64,000 nt of DNA from CAVRXQ01 sp963725215 (GTDB lineage: Bacteria; Actinomycetota; Acidimicrobiia; Acidimicrobiales; Bog-793). The first letter of the stretch is position 1, and each line of letters opens with the position of its first letter. Below, one piece after another: positions 35,529 through 44,686 of this stretch. Location: positions 61,743-125,742 of the forward strand of contig CAVRXQ010000004.1 in the NCBI GenBank assembly GCA_963725215.1, written 5' to 3'. The notes beneath the pieces are model-generated. The model saw only the letters and a program-made list of their open reading frames with translations. It was not told the origin of the DNA and made no database searches. The translations under genes and the position numbers were made by a program.

Positions 35529-37577
35529 ATGAACGATGACTTCACGATCGCCGTCGACATCGGGGGCACCTTCACCGACCTGATCGGTTACGAGGCGCAC
35601 ACCGGGCGATTCCTCCACGCGAAGAGCCTGACGACACCGCACGACCTCGTCGAAGGGGTGCTCGCCTGCATCGAAAAGAGCGATGCCGACCTGGCCGCCG
35701 CGACCGACGTCGTCCACGGTTCGACGATCGCCATCAACACGGTGCTCGAGGCAAAGGGTGCGAGAACCGGGCTCGTCGTCACCCAAGGAACGCGCGACGT
35801 CTACGCGATGGGCCGGGGAAACAGACCTGAGGCCTACAACTTGTTCTTCCGCAGGCCCCGCCCGCTCGTGCCACGGGCACTGACTTTCGAGGTGCCCGAG
35901 CGCGTGCTCGCGTCGGGAAAGGTGGCGATTCCACTTGATGAGGATGCCGTCCTCGCCGCGTGCGCCGCTCTACGAGACGCCGGTGTCGAAGCGGTCGCGG
36001 TGTGCTTCCTCCATTCGTACGCAAATCCCGAACACGAGCGCCTCACTGGTGCGATTATCCGCGCAGAGCTGCCTCAGGCGTACGTGTCGCTCTCGCATGA
36101 GATCCTGCGCCATTACCGCGAGTACGAGCGGACGTCGACGACCGTCATCAACTCGTACATCGGTCCGATCGTGAGCCGCTACGTCGAGTCGCTCGAGCAT
36201 CGACTACGCGAGCGCGGCCTCGACGGAGAAATTTGGATCATGCAGTCAGGTGGAGGTGTCATGACTCCGTCGACCGCTGCGCGCCAACCCGTTGCGATGA
36301 TGGAGTCAGGTCCCGTCGGCGGCATCATTGCGGCGACCGAAGTCGGACGCGAACTCGGCCATACAAACGTGATCGCCTTCGACATGGGCGGCACGACCGC
36401 AAAGGTGAGCCTGATCCGCGACGGCACGTCCACGATCACAGACGGCTACTACATCGGCGGCTACGCCGAGGGCCACCCGGTGCTCGGTCCGGTCGTCGAC
36501 GTCGTCGAGGTTGGCACCGGCGGCGGCAGCATCGCCTGGATCGACGAGGTCGGCGCGCTCAAGGTCGGCCCGCGTAGCGCCGGCGCAGAGCCCGGCCCCA
36601 TCTGCTACCGACGCGGCGGCGTTGATCCGACCATCACCGACGCGAACGTCGTCCTCGGTCGGATCCGCCCGAGCGCGTTCATGGGCGGTGAGATGGAACT
36701 TGACGTCGGTGGCGCGCTCGAGGGCATTGCAAAGCACGTGGCAGAACCGCTCGGCCTCGAACTGCTCGCGGCGGCGCACGGCATCATCGAGGTCGCGAAC
36801 GCAAAGATGGCGCTCGCGGTGCGCGAGGTTTCGGTTGCGAAGGGTCATGATCCGCGCGACTTCGTGCTGCTTGCTTCAGGCGGTGCAGGTCCGCTGCATG
36901 CGATCGCGATTGCGCGCGAACTGGACATCCCGCGTGTCGTCGTGCCGCGTTACCCCGGTCACTTCTCGGCCGTCGGGATGCTCCTAGCGGACGAGCGGCA
37001 CGACCTCGTGCAGACGATCTACGCGCGCTTCGACCGACTCGACCCCGCCCTCCTCGAAGTGCGCTACAGAGAAATGGGCGACAGCCTCGCGCAGCTGATC
37101 GGGATCGATCGGCTGCGCGTCGAGGCGTTTCTCGATATGCGATATGCGGGACAGGATTTCACCCTGCCCGTTCCTTTCGAACCGCACGAGCTCGGCACCG
37201 ACAGCTTCCCGGCGATACGGGGCCGTTTCGACGAGGTGCACGCGCGGCGATATGGGCACCACGCTCCGAACGAGCGAGCCGAGGTCGTCAACCTGCGGGT
37301 CACGGGGTTCGGCCGACGGGAAAAGCCGCGCCTATCTAATGTCGCCAACGGCAGCGGGCGCTCGGAGCCGTCGGATCGGGCGCGTGTGTACTTCGAGGGG
37401 CACGAGGCGACCGAAGCTCCGATCTACGCTCGCGACGACCTCGTCGCTGGCGACCGGGTGCCGGGTCCGGCCCTGATCGAGGAATACGCCTCGACGACAA
37501 TCGTCTTTTCAGGCGACGTGGCCACCGTCGCCGACAATCTGGAGCTCATTATCGACCTGCGGGGCAAGAACAGATGA
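35529..37577 (+). CDS. hyuA: Hydantoinase/oxoprolinase family protein, subunit A
   Basis: The 682-residue protein is the ATP-binding half of an ATP-dependent cyclic-amide or ketone-activating enzyme (hydantoinase A, 5-oxoprolinase N-half, acetone carboxylase beta family). DIGGTFTDLIG is the N-terminal phosphate loop, VVHGSTIAINTVLEAKGARTGLV the family core, NVIAFDMGGTTAKVSLI the second ATP-binding block, and DFVLLASGGAGPLHAIAIARELDI the conserved C-terminal motif. It couples ATP hydrolysis to opening a lactam/hydantoin ring or to carboxylation. It overlaps hyuB by 4 bp, the normal pairing. Confidence 0.88.
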   Translation: MNDDFTIAVDIGGTFTDLIGYEAHTGRFLHAKSLTTPHDLVEGVLACIEKSDADLAAATDVVHGSTIAINTVLEAKGARTGLVVTQGTRDVYAMGRGNRPEAYNLFFRRPRPLVPRALTFEVPERVLASGKVAIPLDEDAVLAACAALRDAGVEAVAVCFLHSYANPEHERLTGAIIRAELPQAYVSLSHEILRHYREYERTSTTVINSYIGPIVSRYVESLEHRLRERGLDGEIWIMQSGGGVMTPSTAARQPVAMMESGPVGGIIAATEVGRELGHTNVIAFDMGGTTAKVSLIRDGTSTITDGYYIGGYAEGHPVLGPVVDVVEVGTGGGSIAWIDEVGALKVGPRSAGAEPGPICYRRGGVDPTITDANVVLGRIRPSAFMGGEMELDVGGALEGIAKHVAEPLGLELLAAAHGIIEVANAKMALAVREVSVAKGHDPRDFVLLASGGAGPLHAIAIARELDIPRVVVPRYPGHFSAVGMLLADERHDLVQTIYARFDRLDPALLEVRYREMGDSLAQLIGIDRLRVEAFLDMRYAGQDFTLPVPFEPHELGTDSFPAIRGRFDEVHARRYGHHAPNERAEVVNLRVTGFGRREKPRLSNVANGSGRSEPSDRARVYFEGHEATEAPIYARDDLVAGDRVPGPALIEEYASTTIVFSGDVATVADNLELIIDLRGKNR

Positions 37578-39352
37578 AACACGACGCATCGATGACACAA
37601 CTCGACCCAGTCACGCTCGAAGTGATCCGTAACGCGCTGCCGGCGATTTCCGATGAGATGTCCGCTGACCTACGCCGCGCTTCGTACAACATGATGATCT
37701 TCGAGGTCGGCGACTACTGCTGCGCGCTCGTTGCAGCGAACGGTGATCTCATCGCGCAGAACGGCGGCGGCGTCTCCCACTTCGTCTCCGACCTTGGTGT
37801 CGTCGTTCTCGACTCGATCGAGCAGTGGGGAATCGACGGTCTCGTGCCTGGTGACGTGCTGATCACGAACCATCAACGCGTCGCCGGCCAGCATCTCAAC
37901 AACGTCGTCGTCTCGATGCCGGTGTTCGTCGAGGGACGGCTGGTCTGCTTCTCGATGGTGCGCGCGCACTGGGTCGACATCGGGGGTTTGTCGACGGGCT
38001 TCGGCGCGGCCGGTGCGGTAAGCGACCCGTGGATGGAAGGGCTACAGCTCGATCAGCTGAAGATCCACGAAGCCGGCGTGCCGAACGAGACGCTGTTGCG
38101 CGTGCTGCGCGCCAACGTCAGATTTCCCGAAGCGTCGCTCGGCGACCTCCGATCGCAAATCGCCTCCTGTGGGCTCGGCGCGCGCCGGATCCAGGAGCTG
38201 TACGAGCGATACGGCCCCGAAGTCGTGGCCGCGGCGACAGAACAAATCTACCGAGAGTCGGAGCAGCGTTGCCGCAATGTGGTGGCGCAGATTCCGGACG
38301 GGGTCTACGAGGCATCGGCCTTCTTGGACGACGATGGGCGGGTCCTCGGCGAGAGAATCGACATTCACGCCAAGGTGACGGTTTCGGGGAGCGACATGAC
38401 GATCGACCTCTCCGGCTGTTCGGGCCAGCGCGTCGGGTCGATCAACTCGCGGACGAAAGCTGGCGCGATGGTCGCCTACAAAGCGCTGACGACACCGCAA
38501 GAGCCTGTCAACGCGGGCTCGTTCCGCGCACTCGATGTCGTCATCCCCGAGGGAAGCTTCATGATGGCGAGCTACCCCGCGCCGATGGCCGATTGGAGCC
38601 AACCGATACCGACGGTCGTCGACACGATCGTGACGGCTCTCGCACCGGCGATGCCGGACCGGGTGCCGGCGGCACACCTCGGATTCTTAGGCGGGGCGGT
38701 GATCTTCACAGGGGTGGATCCCGCCACGGGACAGCGCTTCGTCGTGCAGAGTCTCGAGGGCGGCGGCTGGGGCGGCCGGCCACACGAAGACGGACCTTCT
38801 GCGTCGTTGTCCGTTTGTCAGGGCGACGTTCGTAACGCGCCGATCGAAACGATCGAACTGCGCTGCCCGGTCGTCGTCGAGCAGCGCCGGTTACGCCCGG
38901 ACTCCGCCGGCGCCGGGAAGCACCGCGGCGGGTTCGGGGCCGAAATCGTCGTGCGCAATCTCGTTCCAGGAAAGTGGAACCTCTGGCAGCCGCGCCGTCG
39001 CGAATGCCCGCCGTGGGGGCTGCAGAACGGAAAGCCAGGCATGCCACCCGACGATCTTCTGCAGTTGCCAAGCGACGAAGAATTTCGCAGTGTCGATGTC
39101 GTCCTTTACGACGTGCCCGCCGAATCACGCGCGATCGTCCGCACATCCGGCGGCGGCGGATGGGGCGATCCGCTCGAGCGCGACCCACAGTCGGTGCTGC
39201 ACGACGTCCTCGAGGGACTCGTCTCCTCCGAGGCCGCCGAGAAAGACTACGGCGTCGTCATCGTGGGCGGTCGCGTCGACGCCGAGGCGACCACCCGCCT
39301 GCGCGCAACTACGAAGGCGACGACTCCCCTGTCGAGCGAAACGCCGTCCTGA
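37574..39352 (+). CDS. hyuB: Hydantoinase/oxoprolinase family protein, subunit B
   Basis: This 592-residue partner of HyuA corresponds to the oxoprolinase C-half. The opening DPVTLEVIRNALPAISDEMSADLRRASYN is diagnostic, as are HFVSDLGVVVLDSIEQW, NHQRVAGQHLNNVVV and GKHRGGFGAEI. It binds the substrate and metal while HyuA supplies ATP chemistry. The two genes overlap (ATGA), so they are coupled. Downstream, 148 bp separate it from the MmgE/PrpD gene, the largest gap in the operon, where an internal promoter could sit; no motif was recognised there. Confidence 0.88.
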   Translation: MKHDASMTQLDPVTLEVIRNALPAISDEMSADLRRASYNMMIFEVGDYCCALVAANGDLIAQNGGGVSHFVSDLGVVVLDSIEQWGIDGLVPGDVLITNHQRVAGQHLNNVVVSMPVFVEGRLVCFSMVRAHWVDIGGLSTGFGAAGAVSDPWMEGLQLDQLKIHEAGVPNETLLRVLRANVRFPEASLGDLRSQIASCGLGARRIQELYERYGPEVVAAATEQIYRESEQRCRNVVAQIPDGVYEASAFLDDDGRVLGERIDIHAKVTVSGSDMTIDLSGCSGQRVGSINSRTKAGAMVAYKALTTPQEPVNAGSFRALDVVIPEGSFMMASYPAPMADWSQPIPTVVDTIVTALAPAMPDRVPAAHLGFLGGAVIFTGVDPATGQRFVVQSLEGGGWGGRPHEDGPSASLSVCQGDVRNAPIETIELRCPVVVEQRRLRPDSAGAGKHRGGFGAEIVVRNLVPGKWNLWQPRRRECPPWGLQNGKPGMPPDDLLQLPSDEEFRSVDVVLYDVPAESRAIVRTSGGGGWGDPLERDPQSVLHDVLEGLVSSEAAEKDYGVVIVGGRVDAEATTRLRATTKATTPLSSETPS

Positions 39353-39500
39353 CGGTCGCCCGCACGCCCACGATCGGCCACGGCGCGGTGGTGCTTGGTT
39401 GCGGCGGACAGCAACCCGTCCACGAAACGATGAGTGTCACGCTTTTATCGCGGAAGAAGACTCGGTGCCGACGCCTGACACGATGGATCGTTCGGGACGC

Positions 39501-40742
39501 ATGAGCGAGCTGCACGACCTCGCGCGCCGGCTCGCCACCTGGGACCTCCCCTGCGATGCCGTCGGAATGCGAACCTTCGACACGCTCGCCGCATTGGTCG
39601 CGGGCTCGATGACCGAAGAAGGGCGCGCCCTCGCGGCGTCGCTGCGGGGTTTCGACGACGGCCTTCCTGGGACGGTCACCCGGCGGGTGGCGACCGCGCG
39701 CTTGACCGAGCTCGACGACATTCATATGCCGAGCTGCACCACCCCCGGCGCGGTCGTCGTCCCGACCGCGATCACGCTCGCGCAGTCGCTCGAGGTGGAC
39801 CGAGCGGTTTACCGACGCGCGGTCGTGATCGGCTACGAGGCGATGACCCGACTCGGTTCGGCGATCGATGGCGCGAGCATCGTCTATCGCGGCGTCTGGC
39901 CGACGTATTTCTGCGCACCGTTCGCCGCGGCCGCGCTCAGCGCGTCGTTGCTCGATCTCGACGCAATACGCCTCGCCAACGCGCTCGGGATCGCGCTCAC
40001 CCGCGCCAGCGGGCTCAGTTCCGAAGTGACAGGGATGCCGATCGGCCGATGGCTCACGATCGGCGAGGCGGCGCGATCGGGCTGTGCCGCGGCGTTCGCT
40101 GCCCGAGACGGCTTCGTCGCCGACGTCGACCTCGACCGCATAGCGACCGGGGCGGGATTCGCATTTCATGCCGATGCCTTGAACGTCGATCTCCCGGCGG
40201 CGATCGACGAGGTGAGCGTGAAGCCGTTTCCGATCGCCAAGCAGTGCCTCGCCGCCGTCCAGGCAGCGCTGCGTCTACGCGATCTCGCGGCACTCGGCCC
40301 CGTGCGGGTCCACGTCCCCGGCGCCTACGCGCAGATGATCGGCACCCAAGCCCGCCCAGAAAGCCGCCTCAGCCGGCTGTCGAGTGCGCGCTGGAACCTC
40401 ACTTTGGCGCTTTACCGACCCGAGGAGCTGCATGACCTCGAGCGCTCCCTCTCGCCGGACGACCCGCAGCTGTCACGCCTTGCAGACGGCATCGAAATCG
40501 TCGAGGATCGAGAGCTCTCCCGCCTCTACCCCTTCCGTTGGCCGGCCCGGGTCGAGATGTCCGGACGCTCAGAGACCGTCATCGACGCCATCGGGGATCC
40601 ACCGCAACAAAACGACCTCGCGTCGATCGATCGGAAGTGGCAGCAACGGCCCGAAGAGCTGCAGGCGCTGCGGGAGGCGTCGCTTTCGACCGATCTCTCG
40701 CGGCTCAACGCGCTTCTTGACAGCCGACGGGATGATCCATAG
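39501..40742 (+). CDS. MmgE/PrpD family protein (2-methylcitrate dehydratase-like)
   Basis: The 413-residue protein resembles PrpD/MmgE dehydratases: DTLAALVAGSMTEEGRALA at the N-terminus, AVVIGYEAMTRLGSAI, WPTYFCAPFAAAALSASLL, ANALGIALTRASGL, and VKPFPIAKQCLAAVQAAL in the small domain. It probably dehydrates or isomerises a hydroxylated di- or tricarboxylate. It is ~40 residues shorter than typical PrpD. ATG 39501 or 39483 could be the start. Together with the lyase at 30465 and the synthase at 42725 it recalls methylcitrate-type chemistry, but no citrate synthase is present. Confidence 0.8.
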   Translation: MSELHDLARRLATWDLPCDAVGMRTFDTLAALVAGSMTEEGRALAASLRGFDDGLPGTVTRRVATARLTELDDIHMPSCTTPGAVVVPTAITLAQSLEVDRAVYRRAVVIGYEAMTRLGSAIDGASIVYRGVWPTYFCAPFAAAALSASLLDLDAIRLANALGIALTRASGLSSEVTGMPIGRWLTIGEAARSGCAAAFAARDGFVADVDLDRIATGAGFAFHADALNVDLPAAIDEVSVKPFPIAKQCLAAVQAALRLRDLAALGPVRVHVPGAYAQMIGTQARPESRLSRLSSARWNLTLALYRPEELHDLERSLSPDDPQLSRLADGIEIVEDRELSRLYPFRWPARVEMSGRSETVIDAIGDPPQQNDLASIDRKWQQRPEELQALREASLSTDLSRLNALLDSRRDDP

Positions 40743-40812
40743 TGTCCCACGGTACAAGCATCGCTGTACCGCGATGCGGGCAGAAGAGACCCGATCTCCC
40801 CAAGGACGCACA

Positions 40813-41832
40813 GTGAACGGCCTGGTCGTTGACTTCCACGCGCATGTGCTGGAGAGCCAGGTATTCGAGCGCTCGTGGATGCACAACGTCGGCTCGGGCT
40901 TCGGGGCTAACGGCCCGGCGCAGCCGGGAAGCCGCCAGGACCAGCTACATCAGGCGCTCCTCGACCCGGCGCGTCACCTCGAAGACATGGACCGACTCGG
41001 GATCGACATCGCCGTGCTGTCGCTGTCGACCATTATTTCCGGCGCCCAGTGGGCCGACCCGAGTATCGACCTCGAGCTGAACCAGCGCGCCAACGACCAC
41101 ATCGCGAAGCTCGTGAAAGCGCACCCCGACCGCTTCGTCGGCAGCTTCTCGCTGCCGCTCCAAGACGTCGGGCTGTCCCTCGCAGAGCTCCAACGCTGCG
41201 TCGAGGAACTCGACCTTCGCGTCGTCAACCTGCCGGCATCAGCGCGCGGCATCTACCTCGGCGATCCCGGCTACTTGCCGTTCTGGGAGCTCGTCGCGCA
41301 GCAGCACCTCGTCGCGTTCATCCACCCCGACGGCGTCACCGATCCGTGGTTCCAGCAGTACGCACTGTGGAACTCGGTCGGCCAGCCGCTCGAGGAGGCA
41401 AAGGTGATGTCCTCGCTCATCTACGAGGGCGTCTTCGACCGGTGGCCCGACTTAAAGATCGTCGTCGCGCACGGGGGCGGTTACCTACCGCACTACTACG
41501 GACGCCACGACCGAAATGTCGCCAACCGGCCCGAGACGGCGCGCAACATCACCGGCAAGCCGAGCGACTACCTCGCTCGCTTTTACTACGACACCTGCGT
41601 CTATGTGCCGCACGTTCTCGAGGAGCTCGTCGATCTCGTCGGCCCCGGCCAGATCGTGCTCGGCAGCGACTGGCCGATGGGCGGGATCGATGCGGTCGCG
41701 TTCATCGACGAGGCGCGAAATGTCGGCGCCGAGGAGTCCGCGCTGATCAAAGGCGGGAACGCCTCCGCCCTGCTCGAGAGGGCGGGAGTGCTGCCCGTCG
41801 CCCGCATGAACAACGAAGAGGAGGCCGGATGA
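40813..41832 (+). CDS. Amidohydrolase, ACMSD/gamma-resorcylate decarboxylase-like
   Basis: The 339-residue metal-dependent TIM barrel has the first metal motif VVDFHAHVL, then LVAFIHPDG (third ligand His), IVVAHGGGYLPHYYGRHDR (fourth His) and LGSDWPMGGID (metal Asp). This pattern fits the PF04909 branch, whose members decarboxylate or hydrolyse aromatic and ring-opened acids. GTG 40813 begins just before the metal motif, with aagga 8 bp upstream; ATG 40774 is an alternative. The stop overlaps the FAH start (ATGA). Confidence 0.85.
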   Translation: MNGLVVDFHAHVLESQVFERSWMHNVGSGFGANGPAQPGSRQDQLHQALLDPARHLEDMDRLGIDIAVLSLSTIISGAQWADPSIDLELNQRANDHIAKLVKAHPDRFVGSFSLPLQDVGLSLAELQRCVEELDLRVVNLPASARGIYLGDPGYLPFWELVAQQHLVAFIHPDGVTDPWFQQYALWNSVGQPLEEAKVMSSLIYEGVFDRWPDLKIVVAHGGGYLPHYYGRHDRNVANRPETARNITGKPSDYLARFYYDTCVYVPHVLEELVDLVGPGQIVLGSDWPMGGIDAVAFIDEARNVGAEESALIKGGNASALLERAGVLPVARMNNEEEAG

Positions 41833-42728
41833 AACTTGTCACGTTCGAACATGAGAAAGAGCAGCGGATCGGAGAGCTGCGCGGCGCGAGCGTCGTCGAG
41901 CTCGACGCTCCCTCGATGCGGGCGTACTTCGAGCAAGGCGCGTCGGCACAGCCGACCGGGCGCGAGTTCGCGCTGAGCGACGTGCGCCTGCAGGCGCCGA
42001 TCATCCCGAAGAAGTACTTCCACACGGCAGGGAACTTCCGCGAGCACCACGAAGAGTCGAAGCGCGTGGGCTGGTCGCATCCCGTCGCGCCGTGGATCGT
42101 GTTCTTCCAGAATGTCGATGCGATCATCGGCCCCGAAGACGCAGTCGTCTATCCGGAGCATCTCACCGAGGAGCTCGACTACGAACTCGAGCTGGCGATC
42201 GTGATCCGAAAGTCCGGCAAATGGTTCGGACCCGAAGAGGCGATGGACTACGTCGGCGGCTATCTGATCAGCAACGACATCACAGCCCGCGACATCCAGC
42301 GGCGCGAGATGCGGTCGGGCGTGTTCTTGTTCTGCAAGGCGATCGACACGTTCAAGCCGCTCGGGCCGTGGATCGTGACTCCGGACGAGGTCGGCGACCC
42401 GCACAAGCTCTCCGTCGAGCTGCGCGTGAACGGCGAGCCGCGCCAGGTCTCGAACACGAGCCGGATGTCGACAACGGTCCCCGAGGTCATCGCCCACTAT
42501 TCGCCGCTCGGCTACTCGGCAGGCGACGTGTTGTCACTCGGAACGGTTTCGGGCGTCGCCGGTTTCAGCGAGGATCCCAAGGCGTGGTACTTGAAGCCGG
42601 GAGACGTCATCGAGGCCGAGATCGAGCACATCGGTGTGCTGCGCAACCCCGTCGTCTCCTGGCAGCAGGCGCACGGCGAGGCTGCTCCGGAGAAAGTGCG
42701 CTGGGTCGAGGAGGAGGTGGAGGTGTGA
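41829..42728 (+). CDS. Fumarylacetoacetate hydrolase family protein
   Basis: This 299-residue FAH-fold enzyme hydrolyses or decarboxylates a beta-diketo acid or hydrates a dienoate. The metal ligands lie in EELDYELELAIVI and in the segment ISNDITARDIQRRE; FLFCKAIDTFKPLGPW and YLKPGDVIEAEIEHIGVLRNPV complete the fold. Such enzymes act after ring cleavage in aromatic degradation. It is fully embedded in the operon by 4-bp overlaps with the amidohydrolase and the LeuA-like gene (GTGA). Confidence 0.9.
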   Translation: MKLVTFEHEKEQRIGELRGASVVELDAPSMRAYFEQGASAQPTGREFALSDVRLQAPIIPKKYFHTAGNFREHHEESKRVGWSHPVAPWIVFFQNVDAIIGPEDAVVYPEHLTEELDYELELAIVIRKSGKWFGPEEAMDYVGGYLISNDITARDIQRREMRSGVFLFCKAIDTFKPLGPWIVTPDEVGDPHKLSVELRVNGEPRQVSNTSRMSTTVPEVIAHYSPLGYSAGDVLSLGTVSGVAGFSEDPKAWYLKPGDVIEAEIEHIGVLRNPVVSWQQAHGEAAPEKVRWVEEEVEV

Positions 42729-43912
42729 TCGAGCGGTCGAAGGTGTGGACGGGATCACTGAACGCGCAAGCCGGCACGATGATGCCCGCCGGAACGAAGG
42801 TCGGTCTGTACGACACGACGCTTCGCGACGGCGAGCAGACCGTCGGCGTCGTCATGACGGCCGAGCAGAAGCTCCAGATCGCACGGATGCTCGACGAGCT
42901 CGGCGTCGACCGAATCGAGGTCGGCTTCCCGCGTGTCACCGATGAGGATCGCCGGGCGATCGAGCTCGTGATCGACGCCGGCCTTTCGGCCGAGCTGTGG
43001 GGCTTTTCGCGCGCCGTTCCCGCCGACGTCGAGGCGATCGTCGAGCTCGGTCTCCGCCACTCGGTGATCGAGGCGCCGGTGTCGGACTTGAAGCTCAACG
43101 CGCTCGGTATATCGCGCGAGACGGTGCTGCGCCGGATCGAGGAGGCGGTTTCTGCTGCCACCAAAGCCGACGTGCAAGTTGCGTTCTTCGGCGTCGACGG
43201 CTCGCGCGCCGATCTCGACTTCGCCGCTGAGGCGTACCGCGCGGCGCTCGGTGCCGGAGCAAAAGAGGCGGTCGTCGTCGACACGCTCGGGATCGCCGCG
43301 CCAGAGGCGGTCGCTTTCTTCGTCGATCGGATCCGTCAGGCGGTAGGACCCGGAGTGCCCTTGCACTACCACGGCCACGACGACTTCGGGCTCGCGACGG
43401 CGGGGGCGATCGCCGCGGTGCAGGCCGGGGCGACGTGGTTGCACGGGACGGTGAACGGCATGGGAGAGCGCGCCGGGAACGCGAGCCTCTGTGAGATCGC
43501 GTTGGCGCTCGAGGCGCTCTACGGGTGCGAGACCTCCCTGCGCCTCGAACACTGCGGGAGGGTCTCGCGCCAGGTCGCGGCGATCTGCGGCTATCCGATC
43601 GAACCGTGGAAGCCGCTCGTCGGCGAGAACCTCTTCCGCCGCGAAACCGGCGCGGTCGCCGCCCAGTTCCACGACCCGCCCGCCGTCGAGCCGTATTCCT
43701 CAGAGCTCGTCGGCGCCCAACGCGCGATCGTGCTCGGCAAGAAGAGCGGCGCCGACTCGATCCGGATCAAGCTCGAAGAACTCGGGCTCGACGTCCCAGA
43801 AGCGCGCCGGCAGGACCTCCTCGCCGCCGTCAAGCAGCGCGCGACCGAAAAGCGCCGGCTCGTGAGCGACGACGAGTTCCGTTCGCTCGCCGAGCTCGCT
43901 GCGAAGTCATGA
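42725..43912 (+). CDS. LeuA/homocitrate synthase-like HMGL-family protein
   Basis: This 395-residue DRE-TIM metallolyase has GLYDTTLRDGEQTVGV (catalytic Arg-Asp), the metal His pair in LHYHGHDDFGLATA, and GTVNGMGERAGNASL. It likely condenses an acyl-CoA with a 2-oxo acid or does the reverse aldol. It lacks the ~150-residue allosteric domain of isopropylmalate synthase, which argues for a catabolic role or a homocitrate synthase-like one. The C-terminal region GKKSGADSIRIKLEELGL resembles homocitrate synthase/CMS accessory domains. It overlaps FAH by 4 bp. Confidence 0.85.
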   Translation: MIERSKVWTGSLNAQAGTMMPAGTKVGLYDTTLRDGEQTVGVVMTAEQKLQIARMLDELGVDRIEVGFPRVTDEDRRAIELVIDAGLSAELWGFSRAVPADVEAIVELGLRHSVIEAPVSDLKLNALGISRETVLRRIEEAVSAATKADVQVAFFGVDGSRADLDFAAEAYRAALGAGAKEAVVVDTLGIAAPEAVAFFVDRIRQAVGPGVPLHYHGHDDFGLATAGAIAAVQAGATWLHGTVNGMGERAGNASLCEIALALEALYGCETSLRLEHCGRVSRQVAAICGYPIEPWKPLVGENLFRRETGAVAAQFHDPPAVEPYSSELVGAQRAIVLGKKSGADSIRIKLEELGLDVPEARRQDLLAAVKQRATEKRRLVSDDEFRSLAELAAKS

Positions 43913-43913
43913 C

Positions 43914-44686
43914 GTGAGCGGACGGCTCGAAGGACGCTTCGCCCTCGTCACCGGCGCCGGTAAAGGACTCGGCGTTGCGATCGCGGAAGGGCTCGCCGTC
44001 GAAGGGGCGAACGTCGCAATCCACTACCGCAGCTCGAAGGCCGGTGCCGAAATGACCGCCGCACGGATCCACGCGCTCGGGCGCAAGACAGTGCTCGTGC
44101 AGGGCGACATCGCCGAACCGGACGATGTCTCACGGATGGCCGCCGAGGTCGTAGCGGCGTTCGGCAGGATCGACGTGCTGGTGAACAACGTCGGGGACAT
44201 GGCGGCCCACCAGATGTCGTGGCGCGAGCTGACCCCGGAGTCCCTCGACCACACGCTGAAGCTCGACATCAAAGGCACGCTCTTGATGACCCACGAGTTC
44301 GGACGGCGGATGCTCGACGACCAGCAGTCCGGCGTCATCGTCAACATCGGCTCACGGGTCGTCGTCGAGGGGAGCCCGCGCGCGCCCAGTACGCGGCGGC
44401 GAAGTACGCGATCCTCGGCATCTCGAAGTCCTACGCGCACACGCTGGCCCCGCACGTGCGCGTGAACACGCTCGGCCCCGGATTCGTCGAGACCGAGACC
44501 CTCCGTGAACGAGAGGACTGGAAGACCGGCCGGCGTGAAGCGGTGCTGGCCCGCACACCCCTCGCCCGCATACCGACTCCCGAAGACGTCGTCCCGCCGG
44601 TCGTCTTCCTCGCCTGCGACGACTCGCGTCACATCACCGGCGCTTTCCTCCTCTGCGACGGCGGCCACAGCATGGTCGGAGCGTGA
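43914..44686 (+). CDS. Short-chain dehydrogenase/reductase, FabG-like (frameshifted)
   Basis: The N-terminal half has the NAD(P) motif TGAGKGLGVAIAEG, NNVGDMAAH and IVNIGSRV with the catalytic Ser. Near 44380-44390, in a CCCGCGCGCGCCC run, the frame breaks; the second half continues in another frame with the catalytic YAAAK, then VRVNTLGPGFVETET, to a stop at 44686. As read, the first frame ends at 44465. A corrected protein would be ~256 residues. GTG 43914 lies 1 bp after the LeuA-like stop, and the true stop overlaps the next GTG. Confidence 0.82.
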
